Shown: positions 24,244 through 33,195, numbered from the stretch's first letter. The stretch is DNA of 64,000 nucleotides from Mycobacterium sp. (GCF_004298145.1 NZ_SCRH01000021.1:1-64000); one strand, 5' to 3'. The notes: generated by a model from the sequence alone, not told the origin. Translations and numbers: made by a program.

Positions 24244-25203
24244 TCAGCCGCGGCGGAATCGCTCCCGCAGCTGTGGGTCATTCTCCCACCACAGCCCCGA
24301 CGGCGCGGCGCCTGCGCTCTCGGCACCGTTGACGCCGGCCGACTCGGCCTCGTCCAACTCGGCATCGACCGCGACCGCGTGCGCCTTCTCGTCGCGGGAC
24401 AGCGCGCGCATCAGCAGCAGCACGAACGGCCATCCGACCAGATCCCCGAGGATCCACAGCACGCCGGCACCGATCGTCTGATCAAGGCGCGGATCGGGGC
24501 CCCAGGACCGTTGCAGCCCCGCGTAATACGTCGCGCCGATCAGCGGGCCCTGCCAGATGACCAATCCCAGGACACCGTCGCCGAGCGCCTCGACGACGGT
24601 GACCAGCAGCGAGATCGACTGCGGATACCTGCGGGGCACGGGATCGTCTTGCAGCCGGGCGTAGAAGTAGCCGAAGCCGAACGCCACCAACAGGATTCGC
24701 GTTGACGCACCGATCCACTCGTCCTGCAGCGCCGCGGAGTACCAGGGCGTCAGGTACAGCAGCCATGGGGTGGCGAGCATCGCCAGCGATGTTGTCGCCG
24801 GATGCACCAGCCAGCGGGCCAACCGGGTCGCCAACAGGCGATCGATGCGGTCGCGGCCGGCCGGCCCGGCGGCGTCGCGCAGGATGGTGACCGGCTTGGC
24901 CTGGGCGAGAAAGAACGGCACGACATAGAGCAGCAGTAACACCTGCAGCGCACGCACCCAGAACAGGATGTAGGCGTAGGCGCCGATCGCGCTGATCGTG
25001 GCCAGCACCCACACCAGCATGCCCACGGCGAAGCAGGCGGCGTGCGCCGCGCGGACCGGGTGTTCGGCGTCGCGGCCGCGCCGGTAGCACCACGCGTATC
25101 CGGCCGTGAGCGCGGCAATGACGGCCGCGGAGACGAGGTCGAGATGCCAGGTCTGAACCGCCGCGTCCCACATCAGCGGACCGGGATCGACGCGCACGAG
25201 CAC
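24244..25203 (-). CDS. CtaG-like (caa3-type) integral membrane protein
   Basis: 319 residues from GTG 25203; the start is uncertain, with ATG 25173 also possible and no clear ribosome site. About seven transmembrane helices are seen. Features such as TWHLD near the N-terminus, PWYSAALQDEW and DQTIGAGVLWILGDLVGWP resemble the Caa3_CtaG family, which is involved in cytochrome c oxidase assembly (copper delivery). A hydrophilic tail with Glu/Ala follows. No oxidase genes lie nearby. Confidence 0.75.
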   Translation of the reverse strand: MLVRVDPGPLMWDAAVQTWHLDLVSAAVIAALTAGYAWCYRRGRDAEHPVRAAHAACFAVGMLVWVLATISAIGAYAYILFWVRALQVLLLLYVVPFFLAQAKPVTILRDAAGPAGRDRIDRLLATRLARWLVHPATTSLAMLATPWLLYLTPWYSAALQDEWIGASTRILLVAFGFGYFYARLQDDPVPRRYPQSISLLVTVVEALGDGVLGLVIWQGPLIGATYYAGLQRSWGPDPRLDQTIGAGVLWILGDLVGWPFVLLLMRALSRDEKAHAVAVDAELDEAESAGVNGAESAGAAPSGLWWENDPQLRERFRRG

Positions 25204-25228
25204 CAGCGTATTGCTGACCCGACTCGGC

Positions 25229-25582
25229 TCAGCTGCCGACGGCGCCTTCGGACTTCGGGCCGCGGTCCTCGCCGGTGATGTACTTCGGGCAGTAGTGGGC
25301 GGCCGAGAGGTAGGTGAACTTGGCCGCGCTGGCGCCCTGGAAGGCCGGGTTCTGGTTGCGCAGGTCCGTCACGATCTTCGCGTCCGACTGCCCGTCGTCG
25401 AGCAGCGCACACACCGACTTGCCGATGGTGATCGCGTTGCCGGCGTCCTGGTAGGTGATGCCGGCGTCGCGCAGGTCCTTGAGGAAATCCTGATCGTTGT
25501 CGATGTCCGCCTGGGCCGGTGCGGCCAGGCCGATCATGGCGGCGACGCCACAGAGCCCCAGGAAAATTCGCATAACGGCCAT
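25229..25582 (-). CDS. Secreted DUF732 protein
   Basis: 117 residues from ATG 25582 (GGGAGGATC upstream). A signal peptide is followed by the DUF732 pattern DQDFLKDLRDAGITYQD, KSVCALL and AAHYCPKY. It has an extra C-terminal tail of about 13 residues (EDRGPKSEGAVGS) compared with its neighbour. It lies 41 bases after the next DUF732 gene, same strand. Confidence 0.82.
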   Translation of the reverse strand: MAVMRIFLGLCGVAAMIGLAAPAQADIDNDQDFLKDLRDAGITYQDAGNAITIGKSVCALLDDGQSDAKIVTDLRNQNPAFQGASAAKFTYLSAAHYCPKYITGEDRGPKSEGAVGS

Positions 25583-25623
25583 GATCCTCCCAAACCTGGC
25601 GGCAATTGGCATTTCGACGCCCG

Positions 25624-25941
25624 CTAGGGGGCGCTCGTGGTGGCCGTGATCGCGCTCGGGCAGTACGTCTTGGCGGCGATGGCCGCGAATTGGTTGGCCT
25701 TGTCCTCGCTCAGCGCGGAGTTCTTGGACATCAGCGTCTTGACCGCGTCGGGCATCTGCGCGCCCTGGCCGACCGTGTCACACACCCATTTGCCCGCTCC
25801 CACCGCCTTGTCCTGGTCGGAAAAGGTGATGCCGGCCGCGTGCAATGACGCGATGAACGAGTCGTCGGTGCCGTCGGCGTACGCGGGCGCGGCCAGGCCG
25901 ATCGCGACGGCGAGGACGGACAAGGCGAGGAGGACCTTCAT
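25624..25941 (-). CDS. Secreted DUF732 protein
   Basis: 105 residues. A signal peptide covers about residues 1-22 (cleavage AYA before DGTDD). DUF732 pattern: DSFIASLHAAGITFSD, KWVCDTV, AAKTYCPSA. Paralogue and probable operon partner of the gene at 25229. Confidence 0.85.
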   Translation of the reverse strand: MKVLLALSVLAVAIGLAAPAYADGTDDSFIASLHAAGITFSDQDKAVGAGKWVCDTVGQGAQMPDAVKTLMSKNSALSEDKANQFAAIAAKTYCPSAITATTSAP

Positions 25942-25995
25942 GACTCAGCGATTCTCCCAGAAGCGTTGCCCGCGCGCATCTGCTGGCACCCGGCC

Positions 25996-26012
25996 GTCAA
26001 CCTTCGGTTGAC
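25996..26012. promoter_or_regulatory. clpC2 operator 1
   Basis: GTCAAC-CTTCG-GTTGAC; the inverted repeat extends to GTCAACC-TTC-GGTTGAC. It lies exactly 28 bases from operator 2, in front of clpC2. Confidence 0.65.
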
Positions 26013-26023
26013 AGCCGTCATGC

Positions 26024-26040
26024 GTCAACCTACCGTTGAC
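26024..26040. promoter_or_regulatory. clpC2 operator 2
   Basis: GTCAAC-CTACC-GTTGAC, flanked by C and G to give 7-base arms. It ends 3 bases before the clpC2 ATG, leaving no room for a normal ribosome site outside the operator. Confidence 0.65.
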
Positions 26041-26043
26041 GGC

Positions 26044-26814
26044 ATGCCCGAGCCCATCCGCATCGCCTATCCGATTCGCCTCGACGAGCTGATCAGCACC
26101 ATCAAGACGACACACCCCGACGTCCTGGATCAGCTGACCGATGCCGTGCTGGCCGCCGAACACCTGGACGAGATCGCCGACCATCTGATCGGCCACTTCG
26201 TGGACCAGGCCCGCCGCTCCGGAGCTTCCTGGACCGACATCGGCAAAAGCATGGGCGTCACCAAACAAGCCGCCCAGAAGCGATTCGTCCCGCGCGCCGA
26301 GGCCGCGACCCTGGACCCCGAGCAAGGTTTCGCGCGGTTCACCCCGCGGGCGCGCGGCGCGGTGGTGGCGGCCCAGAACGCCGCGCACGAAGCGGGCAAC
26401 AGCGAGATCACCCCGGACCACCTACTGGTCGGGGTGCTCGCCGACGCGGCCGCCCTGGCGACGGTGTTGCTGCGCCTGCAAAAGGTCGACACCGAGGCGC
26501 TGCGCGACGCCGCGACCGCGTCGATCGCCGCGTTGCGCTCGGAAGATCAACCGCCCGAACTCATCCCGTTCAGCGGGCCGGCGCGCAAGGCGCTCGAATT
26601 GACCGTGCGCGAGGCACTTCGGCTCGGCCACAACTACGTCGGCACCGAGCACCAGCTACTGGCGCTGCTCGAGCTGGAGGCCGGCTCCTCCATCCCGGGA
26701 CCGCTGCACCGATGCGGCGTCGACAAGAGCCGGCTGGAGGCGGATCTGATCGCGGCACTGGAATCGCTCGGCGCCGGCAAGAACGTCGCTGCCGGCGCCG
26801 ACGGAGCCGGTTGA
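26044..26814 (+). CDS. clpC2: ClpC2: DNA-binding protein with Clp N-terminal domain
   Basis: 256 residues. An N-terminal helix-turn-helix (TDIGKSMGVTKQAAQKRF at about 63-80) is followed by a ClpC1-like N-terminal domain with two Clp repeats (SEITPDHLLVGVL and GHNYVGTEHQLLAL). No ATPase domain is present. The mycobacterial orthologue Rv2667 is known as ClpC2, an autoregulated decoy for cyclomarin-type ClpC1-targeting antibiotics. The twin palindromes directly upstream fit autorepression. Confidence 0.88.
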   Translation: MPEPIRIAYPIRLDELISTIKTTHPDVLDQLTDAVLAAEHLDEIADHLIGHFVDQARRSGASWTDIGKSMGVTKQAAQKRFVPRAEAATLDPEQGFARFTPRARGAVVAAQNAAHEAGNSEITPDHLLVGVLADAAALATVLLRLQKVDTEALRDAATASIAALRSEDQPPELIPFSGPARKALELTVREALRLGHNYVGTEHQLLALLELEAGSSIPGPLHRCGVDKSRLEADLIAALESLGAGKNVAAGADGAG

Positions 26815-26897
26815 CCGGTGCCGCCGACCCCTCCCTTCGGCAGCACCGCGTGTGCGATCATGCGAGGGTCCCCGCGACGGTGCCAAGGAGGCAAGAC

Positions 26898-27425
26898 ATG
26901 GCGAAAATGCGCCGCTGGCTGGTATCGGTGTCCGCCTTTGTGGTTGCCGCTGCGAGCATCACCGCCGCGGCGCCGGTCCCCCGCGCGTGGGCCGGTGACG
27001 CGCCGATCGGCCACATCGGGGACACGCTGCGGGTGGACGCCGGCACGTTCATCGCGGACGTGACCGTGAGCGGCGTGGCGCCCTGCGACCCGCCGCCGGG
27101 GTTCGGCTACACGCGCGAAGGCACCTATAAGGGCTTCCCGGGCAGCTCCGTCGAGCGCGCCGATGTGACCATTCGCGCGATCCGGGTGCCCAATCCGTAC
27201 GTCATGGCGACCATCTTCAGCTTCAACGGAGTGACCCCGAACGCCGACGCTTACAAGCCGCGGGCCTCCGATGCACCCGACGCGCTGGACAACGTGCTCG
27301 TCAACGCGCCGAACGGGGCGATCGTGCGCGGCGGCGTGTATTGGGATGCCTACCGCGATCCCGTCTCCACCGTCGTCCTGCTGGACAAGAAGACGGGCTA
27401 TCACCTCGCCCAGTGGAATCTTTGA
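26898..27425 (+). CDS. Exported mycobacterial protein (Rv2668-like)
   Basis: 175 residues from ATG 26898 (AGGAGG upstream). A signal peptide of about 32 residues (AWA cleavage) is followed by a beta-rich domain (DTLRVDAGTFIADVTVSGV ... GYHLAQWNL) that recalls MPT63-like secreted immunoglobulin-fold proteins. Function unknown. The end overlaps the acetyltransferase start. Confidence 0.7.
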   Translation: MAKMRRWLVSVSAFVVAAASITAAAPVPRAWAGDAPIGHIGDTLRVDAGTFIADVTVSGVAPCDPPPGFGYTREGTYKGFPGSSVERADVTIRAIRVPNPYVMATIFSFNGVTPNADAYKPRASDAPDALDNVLVNAPNGAIVRGGVYWDAYRDPVSTVVLLDKKTGYHLAQWNL

Positions 27426-27928
27426 CCCGAACAGTCCACGTCGCCCGGGCTGATTCCGGCGACGCCGTAGAGCTGGCCAGCCTTGCGGCACAAACCTTTC
27501 CGTTGGCATGCCCACCCACCGCGACTCCGGAGAACATCGCGTCGTTCGTTGCGGCCAACCTGTCGGCCGAGCGCTTCGCGGAGTACCTCGCCGATCCGGA
27601 CCGGGTGATCCTCACCGCGACGCTGGGCGGCCGAATCATCGGTTACGCCATGCTCGTTCGCCACGCCACCGACGACGCCGCCGAGCTGTCCAAGATCTAC
27701 GTGCTGCCCGCGTATCACGGCGGTGGGGTGTCGACCGCCCTGATGGACGGCACGCTGGCCACCGCCGAAGAGCGGGGCGCGCACCGCGTGTGGCTGGGGG
27801 TCAATCAGGCGAACGAACGCGCGCAACGCTTTTACGCCAAGAGCGGCTTCAGGATCAGCGGCACCAGGACGTTTCAACTCGGCGACGGCCTCGAGCACGA
27901 CTATGTCATGGTTCGCGAGCTCGGCTAG
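27422..27928 (+). CDS. GNAT-family N-acetyltransferase
   Basis: 168 residues from TTG 27422, overlapping the upstream TGA as TTGA. GNAT features: IIGYAMLV (beta4), the acetyl-CoA loop in KIYVLPAYHGGGVSTALM, and NERAQRFYAKSGF near the end. Corresponds in position to Rv2669. Acceptor substrate unknown. The 3' end overlaps the convergent ATPase gene by 23 bases. Confidence 0.82.
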   Translation: MTRTVHVARADSGDAVELASLAAQTFPLACPPTATPENIASFVAANLSAERFAEYLADPDRVILTATLGGRIIGYAMLVRHATDDAAELSKIYVLPAYHGGGVSTALMDGTLATAEERGAHRVWLGVNQANERAQRFYAKSGFRISGTRTFQLGDGLEHDYVMVRELG

Positions 27929-29003
27929 CCGCCGCGGTCAACGCCAGGAGCCGGGAAGTCGCCCGTAGGTACTTTTTTCGGTATCCGCCGGCCAGCATCT
28001 CCTCGCTGAAGATGGTGTCCAGCTTGGCACCCGATGCCACCACGGGAATGCCGGCGTCATAAAGCCGGTCGGTCAGCGACACCAGCCTCAGCGCCACATT
28101 CTGGTCGTCGATGCCGTGCACGCCGGTCAGAAACACCGCGCTCACACCCTCGATCAACGTCAGATACCGCGACGGGTGCATGGTGGCCAGGTGCGCGCAC
28201 AGCGCGTCGAAGTCATCGAGCGTCGCCCCGTCGACCTGCGCGGCGCGCGCCGCCACCTGTTCGTCGGACAGCGGCCGCGGGGCCGGCGGCAGTCCGCGGT
28301 GCCGGTAGTCGGGTCCCTCGATCCGCACGGTGGTGAAAATGCTTGCTAGCGTGTTGATCTCGCGCAGGAAGTCCTGTGCCGCGAAGCGCCCCTCGCCGAG
28401 CTGTTCGGGCAACGTGTTGGAGGTGGCGGCCACCGACACCCCGCGCTCGACCAGCGACGAGAGCAGCCGCGCGATCAGCGTGGTGTTACCCGGGTCGTCG
28501 AGTTCGAACTCGTCGATACAGACCGCCGTGTAGGTGGCCAGCAGGTCGACGCATTCGACGAAGCCGAACACCCCGGCGAGCTGGGTGAGCTCCGCGAAGG
28601 TCGCAAACGCCTTGGGAGCCGGCCCATCCGGTGCCCCACCCGGTGCCCCACCCGGTCCCTGGCCGGGCAGCTCGTAGTAGGCCGACGCCAGCAGGTGTGT
28701 CTTGCCCACCCCGAACCCGCCGTCCAGGTACAGCCCGACGCCGGGCAGAACCTCCCGCCGCCCCAACAGTTTTCGCCGGCCCGCACGGCGCTGCGCGGCC
28801 TGCCGGCAGAAGTCTCGACACGCCGCGACCGCGGCGGTCTGCGTCGGCTCGACCGGATCAGGCTGGTACGTCGCAAAGCTCACGTCGGCGAACGTCGGGG
28901 GCGGTCTCAATTGGGCGATCAACCGCTCCGGCGACGCCCTCGGATGCCGATCCACCAGGTGGGCCACGCCGCCCGAAGTGCCCGCGGAGGTGGACCCGTG
29001 CAT
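27906..29003 (-). CDS. zapE: AFG1/ZapE-family ATPase
   Basis: 365 residues from ATG 29003. The N-terminus MHGS...GVAHLVDRHP is as in the Rv2670c family. Walker A is GGFGVGKTHL at about residue 98. Walker B is VCIDEFEL. ZapE links to cell-division control in proteobacteria; the mycobacterial role is unclear. A small Pro/Gly repeat (GGAPGGAPDG at about 120-130) is coded by imperfect tandem repeats near 28630 and looks like a lineage-specific loop. Confidence 0.85.
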   Translation of the reverse strand: MHGSTSAGTSGGVAHLVDRHPRASPERLIAQLRPPPTFADVSFATYQPDPVEPTQTAAVAACRDFCRQAAQRRAGRRKLLGRREVLPGVGLYLDGGFGVGKTHLLASAYYELPGQGPGGAPGGAPDGPAPKAFATFAELTQLAGVFGFVECVDLLATYTAVCIDEFELDDPGNTTLIARLLSSLVERGVSVAATSNTLPEQLGEGRFAAQDFLREINTLASIFTTVRIEGPDYRHRGLPPAPRPLSDEQVAARAAQVDGATLDDFDALCAHLATMHPSRYLTLIEGVSAVFLTGVHGIDDQNVALRLVSLTDRLYDAGIPVVASGAKLDTIFSEEMLAGGYRKKYLRATSRLLALTAAASRAREP

Positions 29004-29037
29004 GCAGGAACTGTAGCGGCGTGCTGCAATCAGACAC

Positions 29038-29793
29038 ATGCCCGAGACGCCGCTGTCGCTGCTCGGCTCCGTGCGCGAACTCGACGACGGCGAACTCCCC
29101 CGGATCTACGGCTATCCCGAACAACAGGGCACCTGGGTGCGGGCGAACTTCATCACCAGCGTCGACGGCGGAGCCACCTCGGGTGGCAGCAGCGGCGCCA
29201 TGGGTGGCCCGGGCGACCGCTTCGTCTTCAACCTGCTGCGTGAACTCGCCGACGTCATCGTGGTGGGCGCGGGCACCGTGCGGATCGAGGGCTACTCGGG
29301 CGCGCAGCTGAGCGCCGCCCAGCGTCAGCACCGGCAGGCCCGCGGACAAAGCGAAGTCCCGCCACTGGCGATCGTGACCAAATCGGGTCACCTGAACCGG
29401 GACATGGCCGTGTTCACCCGCACCGAGGTGCCGCCACTGGTGCTCACCTGCACCGCGGCGGCCGCTCAGACGCGGCGGCTGCTCAGCGGCCTGTGCGAGG
29501 TTCTCGACTGCTCCGGCAGTGACCCCGAGAAGGTCGACGAGGACACCCTGCTGGCCACCCTCGGCGCGCGCGGGCTGCGCCGCGTTCTCACCGAGGGCGG
29601 GCCCACGCTGCTGGGCTCGCTGATCGAGCGCGACATGCTCGACGAGCTGTGCCTGACGATCGCGCCCTACATCGTCGGCGGCCAGGCGCGACGCATCGCG
29701 ACCGGCCCGGGCCAGCTGCTCACCCGGATGCGTTGTGCCCATGTCCTGACCGACGCTGCCGGCTACCTTTACACCCGCTACGTCAGGGCCTAG
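29038..29793 (+). CDS. ribD: RibD C-terminal-domain reductase (Rv2671-type)
   Basis: 251 residues. Only the reductase half of RibD is present (ANFITSVDGGATSGGSSG, VVGAGTVRIEGY, RVLTEGGPTLLG); the deaminase half is missing. The M. tuberculosis counterpart reduces dihydrofolate and can bypass DHFR inhibition when overexpressed. It binds NADPH. It is divergent from zapE, with only 34 bases between the starts, so the promoters overlap. Confidence 0.85.
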   Translation: MPETPLSLLGSVRELDDGELPRIYGYPEQQGTWVRANFITSVDGGATSGGSSGAMGGPGDRFVFNLLRELADVIVVGAGTVRIEGYSGAQLSAAQRQHRQARGQSEVPPLAIVTKSGHLNRDMAVFTRTEVPPLVLTCTAAAAQTRRLLSGLCEVLDCSGSDPEKVDEDTLLATLGARGLRRVLTEGGPTLLGSLIERDMLDELCLTIAPYIVGGQARRIATGPGQLLTRMRCAHVLTDAAGYLYTRYVRA

Positions 29794-29807
29794 CTACTGT
29801 GGTCCGC

Positions 29808-31367
29808 ATGACTCGGCCGTACACGCGCGCCACGATCCTGGTTGCGGTGACCGCGTTGCTGGCCGGCTGCGTCCCGGGCCTGGCCGCGAATCCGCGCTTC
29901 GCCACCAATTCCGGTGCGCGGCCGCAGGGGGCGCCCACCTCGAAGCCGTCGCCCGGCGGACCGCCCCCGGTCTCCGCACCCAAGAACGACCTGGCCTGGC
30001 ACGACTGCACCTCGCGGGTTTTCGCCGACGCGGCGGTTCCCGCCGCCGCGGGCGTCCAGCTGGATTGCGCGAATTACGACGCCGACCTGGACCCGGTCAA
30101 CGGCGGGGGCGGCAGCCTGAGCATCGGCGTGGTGCGCGCCCGCTCGAATCAGACGCCCCGCGATGCCGGGCCGCTGGTCTTCACCACCGGCTCGGATCTG
30201 CCGTCCTCGGCGCAATTACCGGTCTGGCTGTCCCGGGCCGGCGCCGACGTGCTCGCCGCCCACCCCATCGTCGCCGTCGACCGTCGCGGCATCGGCATGT
30301 CCAGCCCCATCGACTGCCGGGACAAGCTCGACCGTCAAGAGATGCACGACCAGTCACAATTCCAGACCGGCGACGATCCCGTGGCCAACCTGTCCGCGGT
30401 CGCCAACACGGCCACCACCAACTGCACCGACGCCATCGCCCCGGGCGCCACCGCGTACGACGACGCGCACGCCGCCTCCGACATCGAGCGGTTGCGCAGC
30501 ACGTGGGACGTGCCCGCCCTGGCGCTGATCGGAATCGGCAACGGCGCGCAGGTGGCGCTGGCCTACGCCGGATCGCGGCCGGACAAGGTGGCCCGCCTGA
30601 TCCTCGACTCACCGGTTGCGTTGGGCACCAACGCCGAAGCCGCCGCCGAGCAACGGGTCAAGGGACAGCAGGGGGCGCTCGACGCCTTCGCCGCCCAGTG
30701 CGTCGCCGTGAACTGCGCGCTGGGCCCCGACCCCAAAGGCGCCGTCAGCGCTCTGCTGGCCGACGCCCGCGCCGGTAAGGGTCCCGGTGGCGCGTCGGTG
30801 TCACAGCTCGCCAACGCCATCACCGTCGCGCTGGGCCTTCCCTCCGGCGGCCGCGTCAACGCCACCACCAATCTGGCCAACGCGCTGGCGGCCGCCCGCT
30901 CCGGCGACGCCAATGGGCTGAACAACCTGATCAACCACGCCAACGCCACGCAGGACTCCGACGGTCAGTTCGTCAACGTCTGCAGCGACGCGGTCAACCG
31001 CCCCACGCCGGACCGGGTGCGTGAGCTGGTCGTCGCCTGGGGCAAGCTCTACCCCCAATTCGGCACCGTCGCCGCGCTCAACATGGTCAAGTGCGTGCAC
31101 TGGCCCACCGGTTCGCCGCCGGCCACACCGAAGACCCTGAAGGTCGACGTGCTGCTGCTCGGTGTGCAGAACGACCCGATCGTGGGAACCGACGGGGTCG
31201 CGGCGACCGCGGCCAGCATCATCAACGCCAACGCGGCCAGCAAGCGGGTGATGTGGCAGGGCATCGGCCACGGCGCCAGCATCTATTCGGGCTGCGCGGT
31301 TCCGCCGCTGATCGGCTACCTCAACAGCGGCAAATTGCCCACCACCGACACCTACTGCCCGGCCTGA
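29808..31367 (+). CDS. Lipoprotein with TAP-like alpha/beta-hydrolase fold, nucleophile apparently missing
   Basis: 519 residues from ATG 29808. A lipobox LLAG-C21 predicts a membrane-anchored lipoprotein (Rv2672-like, annotated as possible protease). The oxyanion/strand region and DRRGIGMSSP resemble TAP-type hydrolases. The nucleophile elbow reads LIGIGNGAQ, with Gly where GxSxG has Ser. The likely acid (QNDPIVG) and His (GIGHGAS) are present. It may be catalytically dead or use another residue. Confidence 0.8.
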   Translation: MTRPYTRATILVAVTALLAGCVPGLAANPRFATNSGARPQGAPTSKPSPGGPPPVSAPKNDLAWHDCTSRVFADAAVPAAAGVQLDCANYDADLDPVNGGGGSLSIGVVRARSNQTPRDAGPLVFTTGSDLPSSAQLPVWLSRAGADVLAAHPIVAVDRRGIGMSSPIDCRDKLDRQEMHDQSQFQTGDDPVANLSAVANTATTNCTDAIAPGATAYDDAHAASDIERLRSTWDVPALALIGIGNGAQVALAYAGSRPDKVARLILDSPVALGTNAEAAAEQRVKGQQGALDAFAAQCVAVNCALGPDPKGAVSALLADARAGKGPGGASVSQLANAITVALGLPSGGRVNATTNLANALAAARSGDANGLNNLINHANATQDSDGQFVNVCSDAVNRPTPDRVRELVVAWGKLYPQFGTVAALNMVKCVHWPTGSPPATPKTLKVDVLLLGVQNDPIVGTDGVAATAASIINANAASKRVMWQGIGHGASIYSGCAVPPLIGYLNSGKLPTTDTYCPA

Positions 31368-31406
31368 TGCTGCATTGATGCTGCGTTCGGCGAGCCGGCT
31401 GCGCCG

Positions 31407-32717
31407 GTGTACGGTGCGCTGGTGACGGCAGCTGAATCGACCCGAACCGGCTCGCGTGATTGGCTCCTGGCCGCCTTTCGACCCCGCACCGGCGCACCGA
31501 GCGTGGCGAGCATTTTGCGGTCCGCGTTGTGGCCGATCGCCATCCTCTCGGTGCTGCACCGCAGCATCGTCATCACCACCAACGGCAACATCACCGACGA
31601 CTTCAAGCCCGTCTACCGGGCGGTGGTGAACTTCCGGCGCGGCTGGGACATCTACAACGAGCACTTCGACTACGTCGATCCGCACTACCTGTACCCGCCG
31701 GGCGGCACGCTGCTGATGGCCCCGTTCGGATACCTGCCCGAGTATCCGTCGCGCTACCTGTTCATCCTGATCAACACCGTGGCGATCCTGCTCGCCTGGT
31801 ACCTGCTGCTGCGGATGTTCAACTACACGCTGTCCTCGGTGGCCGCGCCCGCCCTGCTGCTGGCGATGTTCTGCACCGAGACGGTGACCAACACGCTGGT
31901 GTTCACCAACATCAACGGCTGCGTGCTGCTCGCCGAGATGCTGTTTTTGCGCTGGCTGCTGGACGGCAGGATCAGCCGCCAGTGGTGGGCCGGCGTCGCG
32001 ATCGGTTTGACGCTGACGCTCAAGCCGGTGCTCTTGCCCCTGCTGTTGTTGCCGGTACTGAACCGCCAGTGGCGGACGCTGGTGCCCGCCTTCGTGATTC
32101 CCGTCGTCGTCAACGCGGCCGCGTGGCCTTTGGTCAGCGATCCGATGGACTTCGTCACCCGAACGGTGCCCTACTTCCTGGGCACCCGCGACTACTTCAA
32201 CAGCTCGATCGAGGGCAACGGCGTGTACTTCGGCCTGCCCACCTGGCTGATCGTGTTCCTGCGCATCCTGTTCACGCTGCTCGCGATCGGGGCCCTGTGG
32301 CTGCTGTATCGCCACTACCGCACCCGGGACCCGCGGTTCTGGTTGACCAATTCGGCGGGGGTGCTGCTGCTGTGGTCGTTCCTGGTGTCGTCGCTGGCCC
32401 AGGGCTACTACTCGATGATGCTGTTCCCGTTCCTGATGACGGTCGTGCTGCCCAACTCGCTGATCCGCAACTGGCCGGCGTGGCTGGGGATCTACGGCTT
32501 CATGACCCTTGACCGCTGGCTCCTGTTCAACTGGATGCGATGGGGCCGCGCGCTGGAGTACCTCAAGATCACCTACGGCTGGTCGCTGGTGCTGATCGTC
32601 ACGTTCACCGTGCTGTACTTCCGCTTCCTGGACGCCAAGGCCGAGAACCGGCTGGATGACGGCATCGATCCGGCGTGGCTGACGGCCCGGCCGTCGCGCG
32701 CTAGCGTGGATGTATGA
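31407..32717 (+). CDS. aftC: AftC, arabinofuranosyltransferase of arabinan branching
   Basis: 436 residues from GTG 31407. About ten membrane helices. An early acidic NGNITDDFKPVYRA loop fits the catalytic Asp pair of GT87/GT-C enzymes. The known role is adding alpha(1-3) branches to cell-wall arabinan from decaprenyl-phosphoarabinose on the outer membrane face. The end overlaps msrB by ATGA. Confidence 0.88.
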   Translation: MYGALVTAAESTRTGSRDWLLAAFRPRTGAPSVASILRSALWPIAILSVLHRSIVITTNGNITDDFKPVYRAVVNFRRGWDIYNEHFDYVDPHYLYPPGGTLLMAPFGYLPEYPSRYLFILINTVAILLAWYLLLRMFNYTLSSVAAPALLLAMFCTETVTNTLVFTNINGCVLLAEMLFLRWLLDGRISRQWWAGVAIGLTLTLKPVLLPLLLLPVLNRQWRTLVPAFVIPVVVNAAAWPLVSDPMDFVTRTVPYFLGTRDYFNSSIEGNGVYFGLPTWLIVFLRILFTLLAIGALWLLYRHYRTRDPRFWLTNSAGVLLLWSFLVSSLAQGYYSMMLFPFLMTVVLPNSLIRNWPAWLGIYGFMTLDRWLLFNWMRWGRALEYLKITYGWSLVLIVTFTVLYFRFLDAKAENRLDDGIDPAWLTARPSRASVDV

Positions 32718-33121
32718 CCCGTCCCAAAGTGGAGCTGACCGACGACGAGTGGCGCCAGAAGCTCACGCCGGAAGAGTTCCAGGTGCTGCGCCAAGCCGGT
32801 ACCGAGCGGCCCTTCACCGGTGAATACACCGACACCAAGACCGAAGGCGTGTACCAGTGCCGCGCCTGCGGTGCTGAATTGTTCCGCAGCACAGAGAAAT
32901 TCGAATCGCACTGCGGCTGGCCGTCGTTCTTCGACCCGGCGCAATCCGACGCGGTGATCCTGCGGCCCGACCACTCCCTGGGAGCCACGCGCACCGAGGT
33001 ACTGTGCGCGAACTGCCACAGCCACCTGGGTCACGTGTTCGCCGGTGAGGGGTATCCGACGCCGACGGATCAGCGGTACTGCATCAACTCGGTCTGCTTG
33101 CGGCTGGTGCCGAGCGAATAA
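32714..33121 (+). CDS. msrB: Peptide methionine-R-sulfoxide reductase MsrB
   Basis: 135 residues. Two zinc CxxC pairs (CRACG and CANCH) and the catalytic RYCINS near the C-terminus. Reduces methionine-R-sulfoxide in proteins with thioredoxin as donor. Coupled to aftC (ATGA overlap). Confidence 0.93.
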   Translation: MTRPKVELTDDEWRQKLTPEEFQVLRQAGTERPFTGEYTDTKTEGVYQCRACGAELFRSTEKFESHCGWPSFFDPAQSDAVILRPDHSLGATRTEVLCANCHSHLGHVFAGEGYPTPTDQRYCINSVCLRLVPSE

Positions 33122-33195
33122 CGTCGCGAGACTGCAACTGCTGACGGCGCCACCCGCTCAATAGGTCGCCGGTTACGGTCTCGCGGGGAAAGTCG

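Noticed and set aside
28625..28665. Short tandem repeats in zapE as a mobile or regulatory repeat
   Set aside because: Only imperfect copies of a 15-base unit coding a Gly/Ala/Pro loop; in frame and confined to the gene.
30801..32315. A 504-codon minus-strand frame opposite the lipoprotein and aftC
   Set aside because: Translation is Gln/Arg/His-rich antisense sequence without a domain; aftC and the lipoprotein have clear signatures.
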